NCBI GenBank assembly: GCA_029582265.1
Contig: CM055828.1
Span: 8,841,902-8,905,901, forward strand
DNA length: 64,000 bases
Direction: 5' to 3'
From: Zoroaster sp. YZ-2022
Taxonomy: Eukaryota; Echinodermata; Asteroidea; Forcipulatida; Zoroasteridae
Shown here piece by piece: positions 1-10,847 of this stretch. Each line of letters opens with the position of its first letter. Position 1 is the stretch's first letter. The translations under genes were made by a program, and so were the position numbers. Below the pieces are notes generated by a model that saw only the letters and a list, made by a program, of their open reading frames with translations, was not told the origin of the DNA and made no database searches.

Positions 1-2954
1 TCCAAACCCCTCTTTAATGAATAAAAGTGTCAGCTGGAAGTTCAACTGTACCGTTTTCTCAAAAAGTAAGTTGAAATACCACTACCGAAATTTGGTGTCC
101 ATCCGTATTTCGTTACATCGAAGCACAATTCGTAGAAAAAAAATATATTCCACCGCGTACATTATAAATAGTATGGTGCATAACTGATGTCTACACGACC
201 GTCTTGATTTCAACTCATTAAGTCTGTTCTACCGAGGTTTAATTTGGCGGGAAAAGCCGTCTGAAACGCTGGCGTCTTTTGTTACGTCGATAAATTAACC
301 AACATCAAAATTACGTCGAAAACAGCAAAACACCATTGGTTGTAAAATATTATGCCAAGTTTCAACTGTTTAAAGCTTTTGGGGAGGGGCAAATATTTTT
401 TTTTAACATTTAAAAGGAGTACTTATTTTGTGGACACTAAACAAAGCTGTCGAAAACTCTTTCACATCGAATAAAATTAAATTGAGCCGGAGTCTCATGT
501 TACGTCGATGCCCGCGCACCGGCTTGCGCTGCATTAGACTTGCGCGTGCAAACAGTGCATTCATTGTGCAATGCTATTCAAAATGCATCGCCAGCATGCG
601 CAACGGTGACAATGTTTGCGCAAGTGTTGGAGCGTGCATGTGGCCATCGCGCGAAGCATTGCGAACCGAAATTATTGTCGAAAATGAGTCGGCATTGCCT
701 CATGCAAATATTACAAAATAATATGCACTGATAATAGAAATAAACTACGTTTACTTTTGGGGGAATTCTCACTGATTTTAGGAGCAAACCAAGGCAAAAT
801 CGTTGTGTAGTCTTCGCCGAAATGACATACCACACGTGTCCGTAAACTGGGCAACAATGGTGTTTACGGTCATGTGTGTGAACATCGTCGGTTGAAAGGC
901 CAACCATTATTGCTTGATTACACACACAAGGGAAAGCAGTATCCAACCTCCACTTTTTCACTATTTATAATATATTCAATAATACTCTTACATCAACGGG
1001 TAAAATTGTATTTTTGAGTGTAATGAGTGAAAAAGTTTGTCCCTCCCAAATCAAACATTGGATTATTGAAAGCTTGAATTAAAAAAAAAAAAAATTAACA
1101 GTTGTTTTCCTAGTTCTTTTAGTTTGCCTATCTGGTGTTCCAATCAATCCACCAACATTAAATATTCTGGCCAAAACTTACTATTTGTATGAGGATGCAT
1201 TAAAAAAGTATTACCAAAGTTTGGGATGTCAAAACATCTTTTTCACAAAATAATACTTCAAATTTTCTAGATCAAACCATATTTAAAGCAGGGTCAAAAT
1301 AAGGCATGAATATCTTATCATCCCATTTGTCCATGGCACAAACAAATTATAGTTGACATGTAATGTGCATATAGACTTGAAATTAAGCACTAAATAAACT
1401 ATTATAATTAGGGAAGGCAATTTTTGAAACTTTCTGTCCATGAGAAATTGATCAGGTCAATAACTTTTTATTTATTACAGAGATGAAATGAGTCTCAGAG
1501 TGAAAATAAAATTCTCCCCACCCCAAATTTGGTTTTATTCTCTTGATTCTTACAAATTATGGAAGCATTTACAGACACTTTACCAATAGTGTGTAATGGT
1601 GGATACAATTAGTAATGACCCAAAATTTAAAACAATTTTAAAGTTAGTAATTAATTTTTTTAAAATGACACATAAATCACACACAGATCCTTGTCTGCAG
1701 CAGGTTCTTGAAAAAAATTCAAGGTGTAGTTCAGGTTTCGTCCGATAGCTTTTGTGTACTCTTAAATATTCTATAGATGTCTTTAAAGGTCAATTTCTGC
1801 ATAGAGAAGTGACTTATGGGTCTGTATAATCTCTGAAGAACTGTAACTGTTGCTCATTATGAATAGTAATGTGTTGTCTACTGGAGTATTATTGTTCATG
1901 AAGTATATGTAACGTGGACACGGTGTCCAATGTTGTCAGTGTTACATCCGCATAGCCCAGTTTAGGACAGAATAAACTCAATTGAAGGTCAATGTAATTC
2001 ACCAGAAACCCTAATACCACAGCAATAAACCTCATTGTCCTTTCCAAGTCACTTTTAAATAGATTTTATTGAAAAATTATTTAATAAAGAAAATATTTCA
2101 GAATAAAGCCTCTTGGTGCCAAAAAACAAATAAAGATCATTTTGTCGTGTCTTTTTATTGCTTCGATGTAAGACAGACATTAAAAAGCATAATATTAATT
2201 GGTAAATGCATGAAACCAGACTGTTTTGAAGTGAAAAGAGATGAGGGATTCAAAAGCTATGACTAACATCTGCTGCATTGAAATATGTTTTGGTGTCCAT
2301 GTTACATCCGTACTGTGATTTGTTTCCTTCATGTTGACACCAATGGATCATTTTAGTTTTGAATTCAATGGAGAAAAAACTTTTAAATTATGAAAATATA
2401 ATATATTTCCATAATAAAACTGTAAAAAAGTTAGTTAATCACTTTTGAAAATTTCACCTTCATGTCACACCTTGTATCCCAACCTGATGAAATGAGCCAT
2501 GTACAGAATGCCAGTATACGTATTTGTATGGGCCAACACTGACACTTGAATGTTTGCGCTGGTCTGAAGAGTCTGTGATGGACTCAGACAAAGTGTTTCC
2601 ATATATTGGCAATGCTGTCTGGATCTTGTCTGCATCGCTGTCTGCGTTCATTATGACTATATGGAAACCAGGCTTAAAGAAAAACTTGGTACCAGTTTGT
2701 CTTTGTACCATTTTAGGCACCTGAGTGCACCTAAATCATCCTGCCATGGTATGATGGTTTCTTTAAGGCATCTCCGTCAATTAACAATTTTTGAAAAGGG
2801 ACACAAAATCATACAAATCTTATTCTGATGTCATTTAAATGTGAAAGAATTCCCTTTTTTGGGGGGGGGGGGGTGGTGTTCTGGCTCACTAGAGCTTCAG
2901 GTTAGTGCTCCCTTGCACAATACATTCTTATTTTCATGTTTCTGTCTGTTACAG
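1..2954 (+). other. Upstream intron (or flank) of the MATE gene
   Basis: No exon of the transporter or any other recognisable coding exon was found here. The gene must have earlier exons, because the first one seen (2955) starts in mid-protein at phase 0, so this is probably intron. The segment holds a CpG-richer patch near 480-690 with words such as GTTTGCGCAAGTG, AT-rich unique DNA, three copies of a GGTGTCC plus TTACATCCG composite motif, and a G run near 2861. A small open frame on the minus strand at 2460-2720 has no family I recognise. Confidence 0.5.
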
Positions 2955-3097
2955 GCAGATGCTGTCTTAATGTTGTTTATAAAATACCTGGAGTGCCAGA
3001 GCATAGTGCGCCCTCTATTGTTCATCATTATCTTCATGAGCGGTTTGAATGTAATCCTTCACTTCATCTTATTGTCTGCATTGCATTTAGGAATGCT
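2955..3097 (+). CDS. SLC47A1: MATE transporter, first exon in window (TM5/6 region)
   Basis: MATE/SLC47 proteins are membrane antiporters that export organic cations and drugs in exchange for protons, typically at apical or brush-border membranes. This exon follows a TTACAG acceptor, opens at phase 0, and ends CT|GTAAGT leaving two bases. Its residues align without gaps to the vertebrate MATE1 segment before TM6: the block IKYLECQSIVRP matches the human VKYLLNQGIVLP block, and it ends with an HLGML motif equivalent to HLGVIG. It is the first of ten exons (2955-3097, 3926-4023, 7990-8103, 34912-34979, 35380-35488, 38030-38105, 38400-38469, 38689-38821, 39645-39739, 41623-42273). Together they give 1557 bases, 518 residues plus stop, with every junction keeping frame. 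Human MATE1 is about 570 residues, so only the N-terminal TMs are missing, upstream of the window. The assignment rests on my recollection of the family, not a search. Confidence 0.88.
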
Positions 3098-3925
3098 GTA
3101 AGTCGACCATTAAAAAGGGAAGGAGTAACATTGGTAATGTTGGCAAACTGCTCCATTAAGTATGCATTATAATCTCTTTGAATCAAGATATGCATTAAAC
3201 AACCAAACTGCTTGATGTACAGTCTTAGTCATTATGAAAGTGTGAAAAAAACATTCACAATTTTTGTCTGATAAACACCCACTGGAGCAAGTTGGCAACT
3301 TTTCAAAATGTGCATATTTTGTTTGTGTTTTTTTCCTGAAATTAGAGTACAGGTGATTGGTACCTTAACCAACTTTATATCAAGTTAGCTTTCAGATATA
3401 AAAAAAAAATTGTAATTTGTAATCAGGACCAATAATGTACATGTATACATTCCCGTGATTGCATATTGTATATTGTATATTATTACATTTTTTATTCACT
3501 TGCTTTAAATAAAATGTTACATCCAAATTATTTATGTGTGGGACTGATTTATGTATCTATGGAATGTAACTCCATTGAGATTGTCTTTGTTCTCCTGAGA
3601 TTGTTTTCTGAGGAAGTTTCTAAAGTCAAAAATATTATATTTGTAGAATATGTTCCATTTTTCTACACCCTCCTCTCCCAAATAAGTAACTGTGAGAGTC
3701 ATTATCTTGTGTCATTTCCTCCTGATTGTTACCTTGTCCAATTGTAGAAGCAAAGGTCTTGTACACTGACTTATCTCTGGGATTCAGACTAAAATTTGAA
3801 AGCAGGTTATACAACTGACATTTGAACCATTGGAGCATATGTCATCACAAAGACTTTTCTTTTTGAGGTCATGTTCCCTAACTTCTTTACCTTTTATACT
3901 CCATTCACTTCATTTTGCATTGCAG
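3098..3925 (+). other. MATE intron, unique sequence
   Basis: An 828-bp GT..AG intron between the exons at 2955 and 3926. It is AT-rich with ACATGTATACA words. I see no mobile element or RNA gene in it. Confidence 0.7.
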
Positions 3926-4023
3926 AGGTGCGATCAGTGCCCAGGTAATCAGCTATTATCTTGGAGTCCTCATGTTATTTGCTTATATCTGCTGGAAAAA
4001 AATCTACAAGGAAACATGGCCTG
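3926..4023 (+). CDS. SLC47A1: MATE transporter exon (TM6 end)
   Basis: Acceptor TTGCAG and donor CTG|GTAAGTGG. The split codon CT+A gives Leu, and the reading continues LGAISAQVISYYLGVL, matching the human GSALANLISQYTLALL helix, then the basic loop WKKIYKETWPG. The exon leaves one base (G) completed by the next exon. The donor coincides with the first base of the 71-bp minisatellite that fills the start of the following intron. Confidence 0.9.
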
Positions 4024-5868
4024 GTAAGTGGGAGAGCTGAGAATGATTCAAAGAGACACTTAACATTAACCACGTGGATCTGTAGTAAGTTGCCTTGTGT
4101 GAGAGCTGAGAATGATTGAAAGAGACACTTGACATTAACCACGTGGATCTGTAGTAAGTTGCCTTGTGTGAGAGAGCTGAGAATGATTGAAAGAGACACT
4201 TGACATTAACCACGTGGATCTGTAGTAAGTTGCCTTGTGTGAGAGCTGAGAATGATTGAAAGAGACACTTGACATTAACCACGTGGATCTGTAGTAAGTT
4301 GCCTTGTGTGAGAGAGCTGAGAATGATTGAAAGAGACACTTGACATTAACCATGTGGATCTGTAGTAAGTTGCCTTGTGTGAGAGAGCTGAGAATGATTC
4401 AAAGAGACACTTGACATTAACCACGTGGATCTGTAGTAAGTTGTCTTGTGTGAGAGAGCTGAGAATGATTCAAAGAGACACTTGACATTAACCATGTGGA
4501 TCTGTAGTAAGTTGCCTTGTGTGAGAGAGCTGAGAATGATTGAAAGAGACACTTGACATTAACCACGTGGATCTGTAGTAAGTTGCCTTGTGTGAGAGAG
4601 CTGAGAATGATTGAAAGAGACACTTGACATTAACCACGTGGATCTGTAATAAGTTGCCTTGTGTGAGAGAGCTGAGAATGATTCAAAGAGACACTTGACA
4701 TTAACCACGTGGATCTGTAGTAAGTTGCCTTGTGTGAGAGCTGAGAATGATTTAAAGAGACACTTGACATTAACCATGTGGATCTGTAGTAAGTTGCCTT
4801 GTGTGAGAGCTGAGAATGATTGAAAGAGACACTTGACATTAACCACGTGGATCTGTAGTAAGTTGCCTGTGTGAGAGAGCTGAGAATGATTGAAAGAGAC
4901 ACTTGACATTAACCACGTGGATCTGTAATAAGTTGCCTTGTGTGAGAGAGCTGAGAATGATTCAAAGAGACACTTGACATTAACCACGTGGATCTGTAGT
5001 AAGTTGCCTTGTGTGAGAGAGCTGAGAATGATTGAAAGAGACACTTGACATTAACCACGTGGATCTGTAGTAAGTTGCCTTGTGTGAGAGAGCTGAGAAT
5101 GATTCAAAGAGACACTTGACATTAACCACGTGGATCTGTAGTAAGTTGCCTTGTGTGAGAGAGCTGAGAATGATTCAAAGAGACACTTGACATTAACCAC
5201 GTGGATCTGTAATAAGTTGCCTTGTGAGAGAGCTGAGAATGATTGAAAGAGACACTTGACATTAACCACGTGGATCTGTAGTAAGTTGCCTTGTGTGAGA
5301 GAGCTGAGAATGATTGAAAGAGACACTTGACATTAACCATGTGGATCTGTAGTAAGTTGCCTTGTGTGAGAGAGCTGAGAATGATTCAAAGAGACACTTG
5401 ACATTAACCACGTGGATCTGTAGTAAGTTGTCTTGTGTGAGAGAGCTGAGAATGATTCAAAGAGACACTTGACATTAACCATGTGGATCTGTAGTAAGTT
5501 GCCTTGTGTGAGAGAGCTGAGAATGATTGAAAGAGACACTTGACATTAACCACGTGGATCTGTAGTAAGTTGCCTTGTGTGAGAGAGCTGAGAATGATTG
5601 AAAGAGACACTTGACATTAACCACGTGGATCTGTAATAAGTTGCCTTGTGTGAGAGAGCTGAGAATGATTGAAAGAGACACTTGACATTAACCACGTGGA
5701 TCTGTAGTAAGTTGCCTTGTGTGAGAGAGCTGAGAATGATTGAAAGAGACACTTGACATTAACCACGTGGATCTGTAGTAAGTTGCCTTGTGTGAGAGAG
5801 CTGAGAATGATTGAAAGAGACACTTGACATTAACCATGTGGATCTGTAGTAAGTTGCCTTATGTTTCG
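4024..5868 (+). repeat. 71-bp minisatellite array starting at a splice donor
   Basis: About 26 head-to-tail units, mostly 71 bp with 69-bp and 68-bp variants (GAGAGAG shortened to GAGAG, or the CCTTGTG stretch trimmed). Each unit has the order GAGAGAGCTGAGAATGATT, AAAGAGACACTTGACATT, AACCACGTGGATCTGTA, GTAAGTTGCCTTGTGT. Most units carry the palindromic E-box CACGTG; some have CATGTG. Each also carries a GTAAGT hexamer, apart from units reading ATAAGT. The first unit overlaps the authentic donor of the MATE exon ending at 4023, so the repeat appears to have grown from the exon-intron junction. A block of several units is repeated 987 bp downstream with the same variants. Minus-strand open frames over the array are artefacts. 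Confidence 0.95.
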
Positions 5869-6670
5869 ACCAGTGGCATAGCCAGGATTCTCAGAGTGGG
5901 GTTGGGGGGGAAACATTTTTCTCCCAAAATGGACGACCTCTAAAGGGGGGGGGGGGGGGGTGTTAGGTGTGCCAATTATATTTTTGTATGCATGACCTGG
6001 TGGTCTAATATCTACACAAGGCCTGCTATAACCTAGTCCACGACACACACGCATGCACACACAAGCATTGTAACAGGCTTGGCCATTTGGGTATTCATGG
6101 GATACTTGTATAATGCAACTTGTGAACTTGATGCAACTTGGCTGTAGCAGAGAGCCACAGATATTTGATGTGCGCTTTATGCATTTATTGGCCTATAAAG
6201 CGCAGCACGCATTACAGGCTCATGTGTCATCGGGGTGAAAATACAGGAATTTATATTATTAAAATGAAAAATTAAATTATTGGAACAAGAAACCCATGCT
6301 ATCTCACATCTTGGGATTAATTGAATGATCTTAAGAGACACTTCTGGTAAAATACCTGTATTAAAATGCATCCATGCTTTGTGAGAAATCAAAAGGTATG
6401 TATAAAACTCAACCTGTGAAACTATTCAGATAGTTTCATTGTATTGTTAATGAGAATATTCCATTTTAACATGGAATTTACATCTCCGGAAGACTAAAAT
6501 TCATTTGCAAAAAATAGTTTGATTAATTGTGACCTAATGATAGCAGCTCAGACAGAAATATTTCAAGAGAAATTTCATACCATCATCAACGTTACAACTT
6601 AAAAATAATGTGTTAATTTGTGATCATTTAAATATAAAAAATATTGAAAATACCAAGAGCGTATAGGGGC
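5869..6670 (+). repeat. Intron DNA with GCATAGCCAG/G-run end and a dispersed repeat
   Basis: Directly after the 71-bp array comes CAGTGGCATAGCCAGG followed by G-rich tracts (5905-5912, 5945-5960). This resembles the ends of the element at 50644-51904 and looks like a transposon terminus whose partner end I could not find. Positions about 6018-6185 are a diverged copy of 43508-43690, sharing stretches such as GCATGCACA and the CTTGATGCA(A/G)CTTG block. The rest is AT-rich unique sequence. Confidence 0.5.
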
Positions 6671-7307
6671 TTAACCAGTTCGCTTCGGAGGCCGTGTATA
6701 CACGCAATTTTTTTTTGGACAGCGGATTGGAGAATGTCTAAACACGCATTCCGATTTTTGTGTGTGTTACCGGGAGACTTGTCAACACGCCACACGTGGC
6801 GTGCAGTCGTGGCGGCTGACTTGTATACACACAATCGTTTCTCAGAGTCCATGGGGTCACGGTTCGGTGGCCCCGGACAAAATGCACTGCAAATACTGAA
6901 CGAGTTCACTCTTTTCGTTGATTTTTGCCTAATCCCTTTATCCAAGACCTGTTCCTTTGACGTACCAGGCAGGGATTTGTAAAGAGGGATTTATATCCAT
7001 TGTTTACGAGGCATTCGATCTCTCTCCAGGTATGCCGTCCTTTCGACCGGGCGCTGGTCGCTAATAGGCCGTTGCATCGGGGCTTGCCAACGGTCTAATT
7101 GTGCTGAACAAACACAACCGTAATTAAAAAACTAGCCATTTAATTCTCAAAATGTCAATGAGTAAAGGTGTTTATTTGGGTGTCCGAACTTAGTTTCATT
7201 GACAAAAAAAATTATTAATGGCTAGAAATTTTTTCAGATTTTTCACTGAAAATAAACCCGCACGGGGGACCAGAAAAAAATATATATTCCCGACGTCAAC
7301 TGGTTAA
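6671..7307. mobile_element. TTAA-flanked TIR element (piggyBac-like, non-autonomous)
   Basis: A 637-bp unit begins TTAA-CCAGTTCGCTTCGG and ends with the inverted equivalent CCGACGTCAACTGG-TTAA. The ends agree at about 10 of 14 positions beside TTAA on both sides. TTAA target duplication and ends starting CC are known piggyBac traits. The body is richer in CpG than its flanks. It holds a short palindrome CCACACGTGG and an inner inverted repeat (CTAGCCATTTAAT near 7131 with its complement near 7222). No transposase is visible, so it would be a MITE. The imperfect ends keep this tentative. Confidence 0.5.
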
Positions 7308-7989
7308 AGAAGTTATATTATCAATTGACATTTCAAATTCATTTGTAAACAAATTATGATAAGGCAAAATCATGATAACAATTGTATCTATTGAATGATG
7401 TTACTGATAGTGGAAACAAATTTTTCATTGTGTAAATAAATTTGCAGTGGTAATAGCTCACTGTGCAAATACATTATCTTGGTGCAAATAATGTAAAAAA
7501 AAATTTTTTTAACACGGCACAATGGATATTATGATTGGTTTGTGTGTGGTGTTTGTTTTGGAAAAAAGGAAGGAAACCAGATATGATTGAACAAATATAA
7601 ACTAATTGCAGATGCATTCTGATTGTGCTTGTCATGAGCTTATAACTAATTCTAACCACAATTTGGCCCCACTTTGAAATTGGTGCACACATTATCATCT
7701 TTGGTACACCTGACCTGACCGCAAGATTGCCTAATCATAAAGTCTTGAGGTCAGTTTTGTTATTGCTGAAATGTATACACTGTATATGTGACCTGTTTCC
7801 ATAGTATTTGTAACTATGACTTTTTAAAACTTTTACATATTTTTAATAAGCGCACCCCCAAGTCTGTGGTACCGTTGAAAAATGCCTTTTCTACAGAATA
7901 CGGTAATACAAACATCTCAGTTTTGAAAAATGCGGACTTTACTCATTTTGTGGTAGAAGGTAACATATTTGTTGTTGTTTATTTTTAAG
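7308..7989 (+). other. MATE intron, unique sequence
   Basis: AT-rich intron sequence between the TTAA element and the acceptor TTTTTAAG at 7989. I see no gene or repeat in it. Confidence 0.6.
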
Positions 7990-8103
7990 GTTGGTCATGG
8001 GAGTGTTTGCAGGAATGGGGTACTGTATTGAAAGTATCTGTGCCAGGTGCAGCCATCATCTGTATGGAATGGTGGAGCTTTGAAGCAGGATTTTTCATTG
8101 CAG
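7990..8103 (+). CDS. SLC47A1: MATE transporter exon (TM7, catalytic glutamates)
   Basis: The carried G plus GT gives Gly, then WSWECLQEWGTVLKVSVPG and ICMEWWSFEAGFFIA. This is the most diagnostic MATE segment in the window. Human MATE1 has GWSLECLQDW and CMEWWAYEVG at the same spacing. Both glutamates of the MEWWxxE motif (Glu273 and Glu278 in human MATE1, known to be needed for transport) are kept. The donor is GCAG|GTGAGC, leaving one base. The intron that follows is 26.8 kb long. Confidence 0.93.
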
Positions 8104-8940
8104 GTGAGCCATGAGTAGGGTTTGAGTTGAATGTTTTGTCAAGATGGCTACTGACCATTGATCACTATGTGCCAGTGTTGTAACCAAGTCATTTATTTTC
8201 AAGTCAAGTCAAATCACAAGTAAAATTTTCTCAAGTCAAGTCCAGTGCGAAAGTTATTTATCGTCATGAAAGTCAACTTTCAAGAATAAGTAATATTCAA
8301 TCAATCAATCAAAGCTCAGTCACTTTTTTGTTCTACTCATCCTGGAAATACACATCTTATGGAATAAACCAAAACCAATAGGACATTTATAAGCTAAAAA
8401 AGAAAAAGTATTACTCGCTGCCCTCCATATCTCCCACCTTAATAGGATGAAAAAGTGAAGTGAGTTCATGTTTAATTTGGCATATGATGAACATACATGT
8501 ACATTGTACATGTAGACAAGATGTTTGTTTGTTAATTACATTTTTAACAACACATTATTTTGTTAAGATTTATTAAGTGGGAAAATAGTAATTCAAATAA
8601 AATGTTTTAATTGCATTATAATACTACATGTACATATTGTGAGATATTTTAGTTCCAACAACTTTATTTTAAAAAACAAACGAACAAAAAACACTTTTGA
8701 AAATTTCAGAAATGGTAATACTGCAAATGTTTTTTTCAGAGAATTATTTTATAAAGGTTTAAAAATTGAAGATTGTAATTTGATGCAACAAGTCCTTATT
8801 TATTGTCAAAGCAGATGTAATGTACTTCAGACAGGACAGCTAATTAGCTATGTAAGATGCTTGATTTTCTATACAATTTTAAATGATTTGTCAATGTGAT
8901 GATGTGGTAATTACAGCATAATTTGCACTGCTATCTTCCC
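8104..8940 (+). other. Start of the 26.8-kb MATE intron
   Basis: Mostly unique AT-rich DNA. It includes a short CAAGT-rich simple stretch (about 8187-8245) and ACATGTACATTGTACATGTA words near 8493. No gene is seen. Confidence 0.6.
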
Positions 8941-8954
8941 TTTTACACACCATA

Positions 8955-9570
8955 TTCATTAACCCTAACGATCCCCATCCAGCCAAACTCCAACACCAGG
9001 GATTGTTGGAGTTTGATGGGTTGAGTACTGTGTACTTCTGATATGGCATGTGTAAAGTGTTGGAATATGGCTGGATGAGTACTGTATGTGTGCAGTAACA
9101 GTGTTGACTTTTGATTGAGTGAGGACGGTGGTTCTACTAGCATGCAACATTGTTAGACTTTGAGTGGAGAGAGTGTGTGTATGCAACCTGCTGTAATAAA
9201 CAACTGATAAAGGCAAATATTGTACTTAGGTATGCTTGGCATTGTGTCTAACATCATACAACTAGAACCTACCATTTATTCCATAGGGTGTTTTAGTTTT
9301 TGTATAGTTAAGTTTTTTTTAGCATGAAAACAATTGTTGGATTATGATGGGTTGAGTACTGTGTGACTCCAGTGTTCAAACTTTACTTTGGGCCATGTGT
9401 CCCCACTCAATCAAAATCCAACAGCTAAGGGCCTGTTGGAGTTTGACGGGTTGATCTGTTATGGCAAGTGGACTGTTGGAGTTTGATGGGTTGAGTACTG
9501 TAAACCATCAACAGTCAACCATGGTGTTGGGATTTGATAGGTTGAGTAAGGTTTCTAGTAAAAATGCTTA
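8955..9570 (+). repeat. Cluster of GTTGGAGTTTGATGGGTTGA repeats
   Basis: A short word close to GTTGGAGTTTGATGGGTTGA, often followed by GTACTGT, recurs irregularly near 9004, 9058, 9335, 9428, 9474 and 9524. Partial inverted copies such as AAACTCCAACA (8984) and AAATCCAACAG (9413) stand just before direct copies, so local hairpins are possible. Spacing is irregular, so it is not a simple tandem array. It may be a decayed repeat or a nested MITE cluster. Confidence 0.6.
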
Positions 9571-9657
9571 GGGAGTTAGGGTTAATGGGTTCAAAACCTA
9601 CTTCAAGTTATTTTGGATGAACAAAAAATTAACTACTTTCAGAAAAAGGAAGTTAAA

Positions 9658-9906
9658 TTAAATACCAAGCCTAGAATACATGCTTATATCTACATATGTA
9701 AAATACCAAGCCTAGAATACATGCTTATATCTACATATATGTAAAATACCAAGCCTAGAATACATGCTTATATCTACATATGTAAAATACCAAGCCTAGA
9801 ATACATGCTTATATCTACATATGTAAAATACCAAGCCTAGAATACATGCTTATATCTACATATGTAAAATACCAAGCCTAGAATACATGCTTATATCTAC
9901 ATATAT
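9658..9906 (+). repeat. 41-bp minisatellite, left block
   Basis: About six units of a 41-bp repeat reading ATACCAAGCCTAGAATACAT then GCTTATATCTACATATGTAAA. Some units are 43 bp because ACATATGT has become ACATATATGT. The block is cut off at about 9906 by unrelated sequence and resumes at 10848. Confidence 0.95.
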
Positions 9907-10847
9907 GTATTATACTCGGACAAATACACAATCGACAATGAACTCACTGATGACATTTTGTCGCAGCTAACTACTGCTTTTATTTCAAGAACTGGGCATC
10001 TGCCTGAATCAAAAATGTTTGCCAAAAGACGGGCACCATTGCCCACGGGACCACTTACATGAAACAAATAGGGCATGCTTGCCCTATACAAACACGGGCA
10101 CGCTTGCCCCAAAATTTAAGACTTGTAATGGGCTGATCAGACCCCCATGGCAGCTTGCCAACAAGTCAGAACCTGGCAGCTTGCCAACAAATAAAATACA
10201 GTGAATAATTATTGACAATTAAGTCAACATTACATTTTAGCCGTAAATGCACTGTTCGATTCCACCGCTTGTACCAGCGGCTGGAATAGCCCGTTGGACT
10301 ATCGGGAGCTGAAACTATGCTTACAATTTTCGGCTTTCATTTTACAGGAAAATTTAACAAAATGAGGCAGTGGCAGTCCTTGTCCCATGAATAACGCCTG
10401 GAGCGTTGTTGGAACCATGGAGGAAGGAAACACTGTATTTCCTTTCTCCATGTTGGAACTACTTTAAAATTGGGTTGGTGCAGGGGTGGAGGCGGGTTGA
10501 TGATCCCGTCTAATGGAAAGCTGCAACGAAAATGAAATTCACAACTTGGCGCCCGATCACAAAGTTTTCCCTGAACATTTTTTGGGCAGCCTAATTGGTT
10601 GAAGCTGACCCCCATAGCGATAAAAGCAAAGCGCTGGCCACTCCTGAAAGAGCCCGCGACCCGAATTGGGCAGCTTGCCAAATCCCCAGCCTGGCCAGAG
10701 CAAGCCCTGTTCAGCTTACGCAAGACCTGAAATCGTAATTTGCATAAAGCGGCCCCCAGATAAAAACGGAACGCAAGTGATGGGAGGGCGCCCTATTGAT
10801 GTGTATGGCCAAGTATAATGCATTCAATCGTGAAGGCGATAAAATGA
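9907..10847. mobile_element. Element splitting the 41-bp array, with GGGCA..TGCCC hairpins
   Basis: About 940 bp of unrelated DNA interrupts the minisatellite. Its left edge GTATTATACTCGGAC resembles the complement of sequence near the right edge (CCAAGTATAATGC, 10809-10821), with further agreement at ATACACA, giving imperfect inverted ends of about 24 bp. The right end has about 27 extra bases before the array resumes. Inside the left third are many GGGCA and TTGCCC or TTGCC words, several as mini-hairpins (10041-10055, 10068-10083, 10096-10109), and more near 10668-10682. Such dense subterminal repeats are common in DNA transposons. No transposase or clear target duplication is visible. The superfamily is unknown. 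Confidence 0.55.

Noticed and set aside
578..961. Minus-strand frame in the CpG-richer patch
   Set aside because: No family resemblance; overlapping frames on the other strand are as long.
2460..2720. Minus-strand coding exon
   Set aside because: The open frame has no family motif, and flanking splice sites are not convincing.
3975..5823. Minus-strand open frames over the 71-bp array
   Set aside because: They restart in each unit, lie antisense in an intron and reflect repetition only.
10240..10330. tRNA-like segment (GTTCGATTCCACC)
   Set aside because: Only a B-box-like word is present; no A box in correct spacing or acceptor stem was found.
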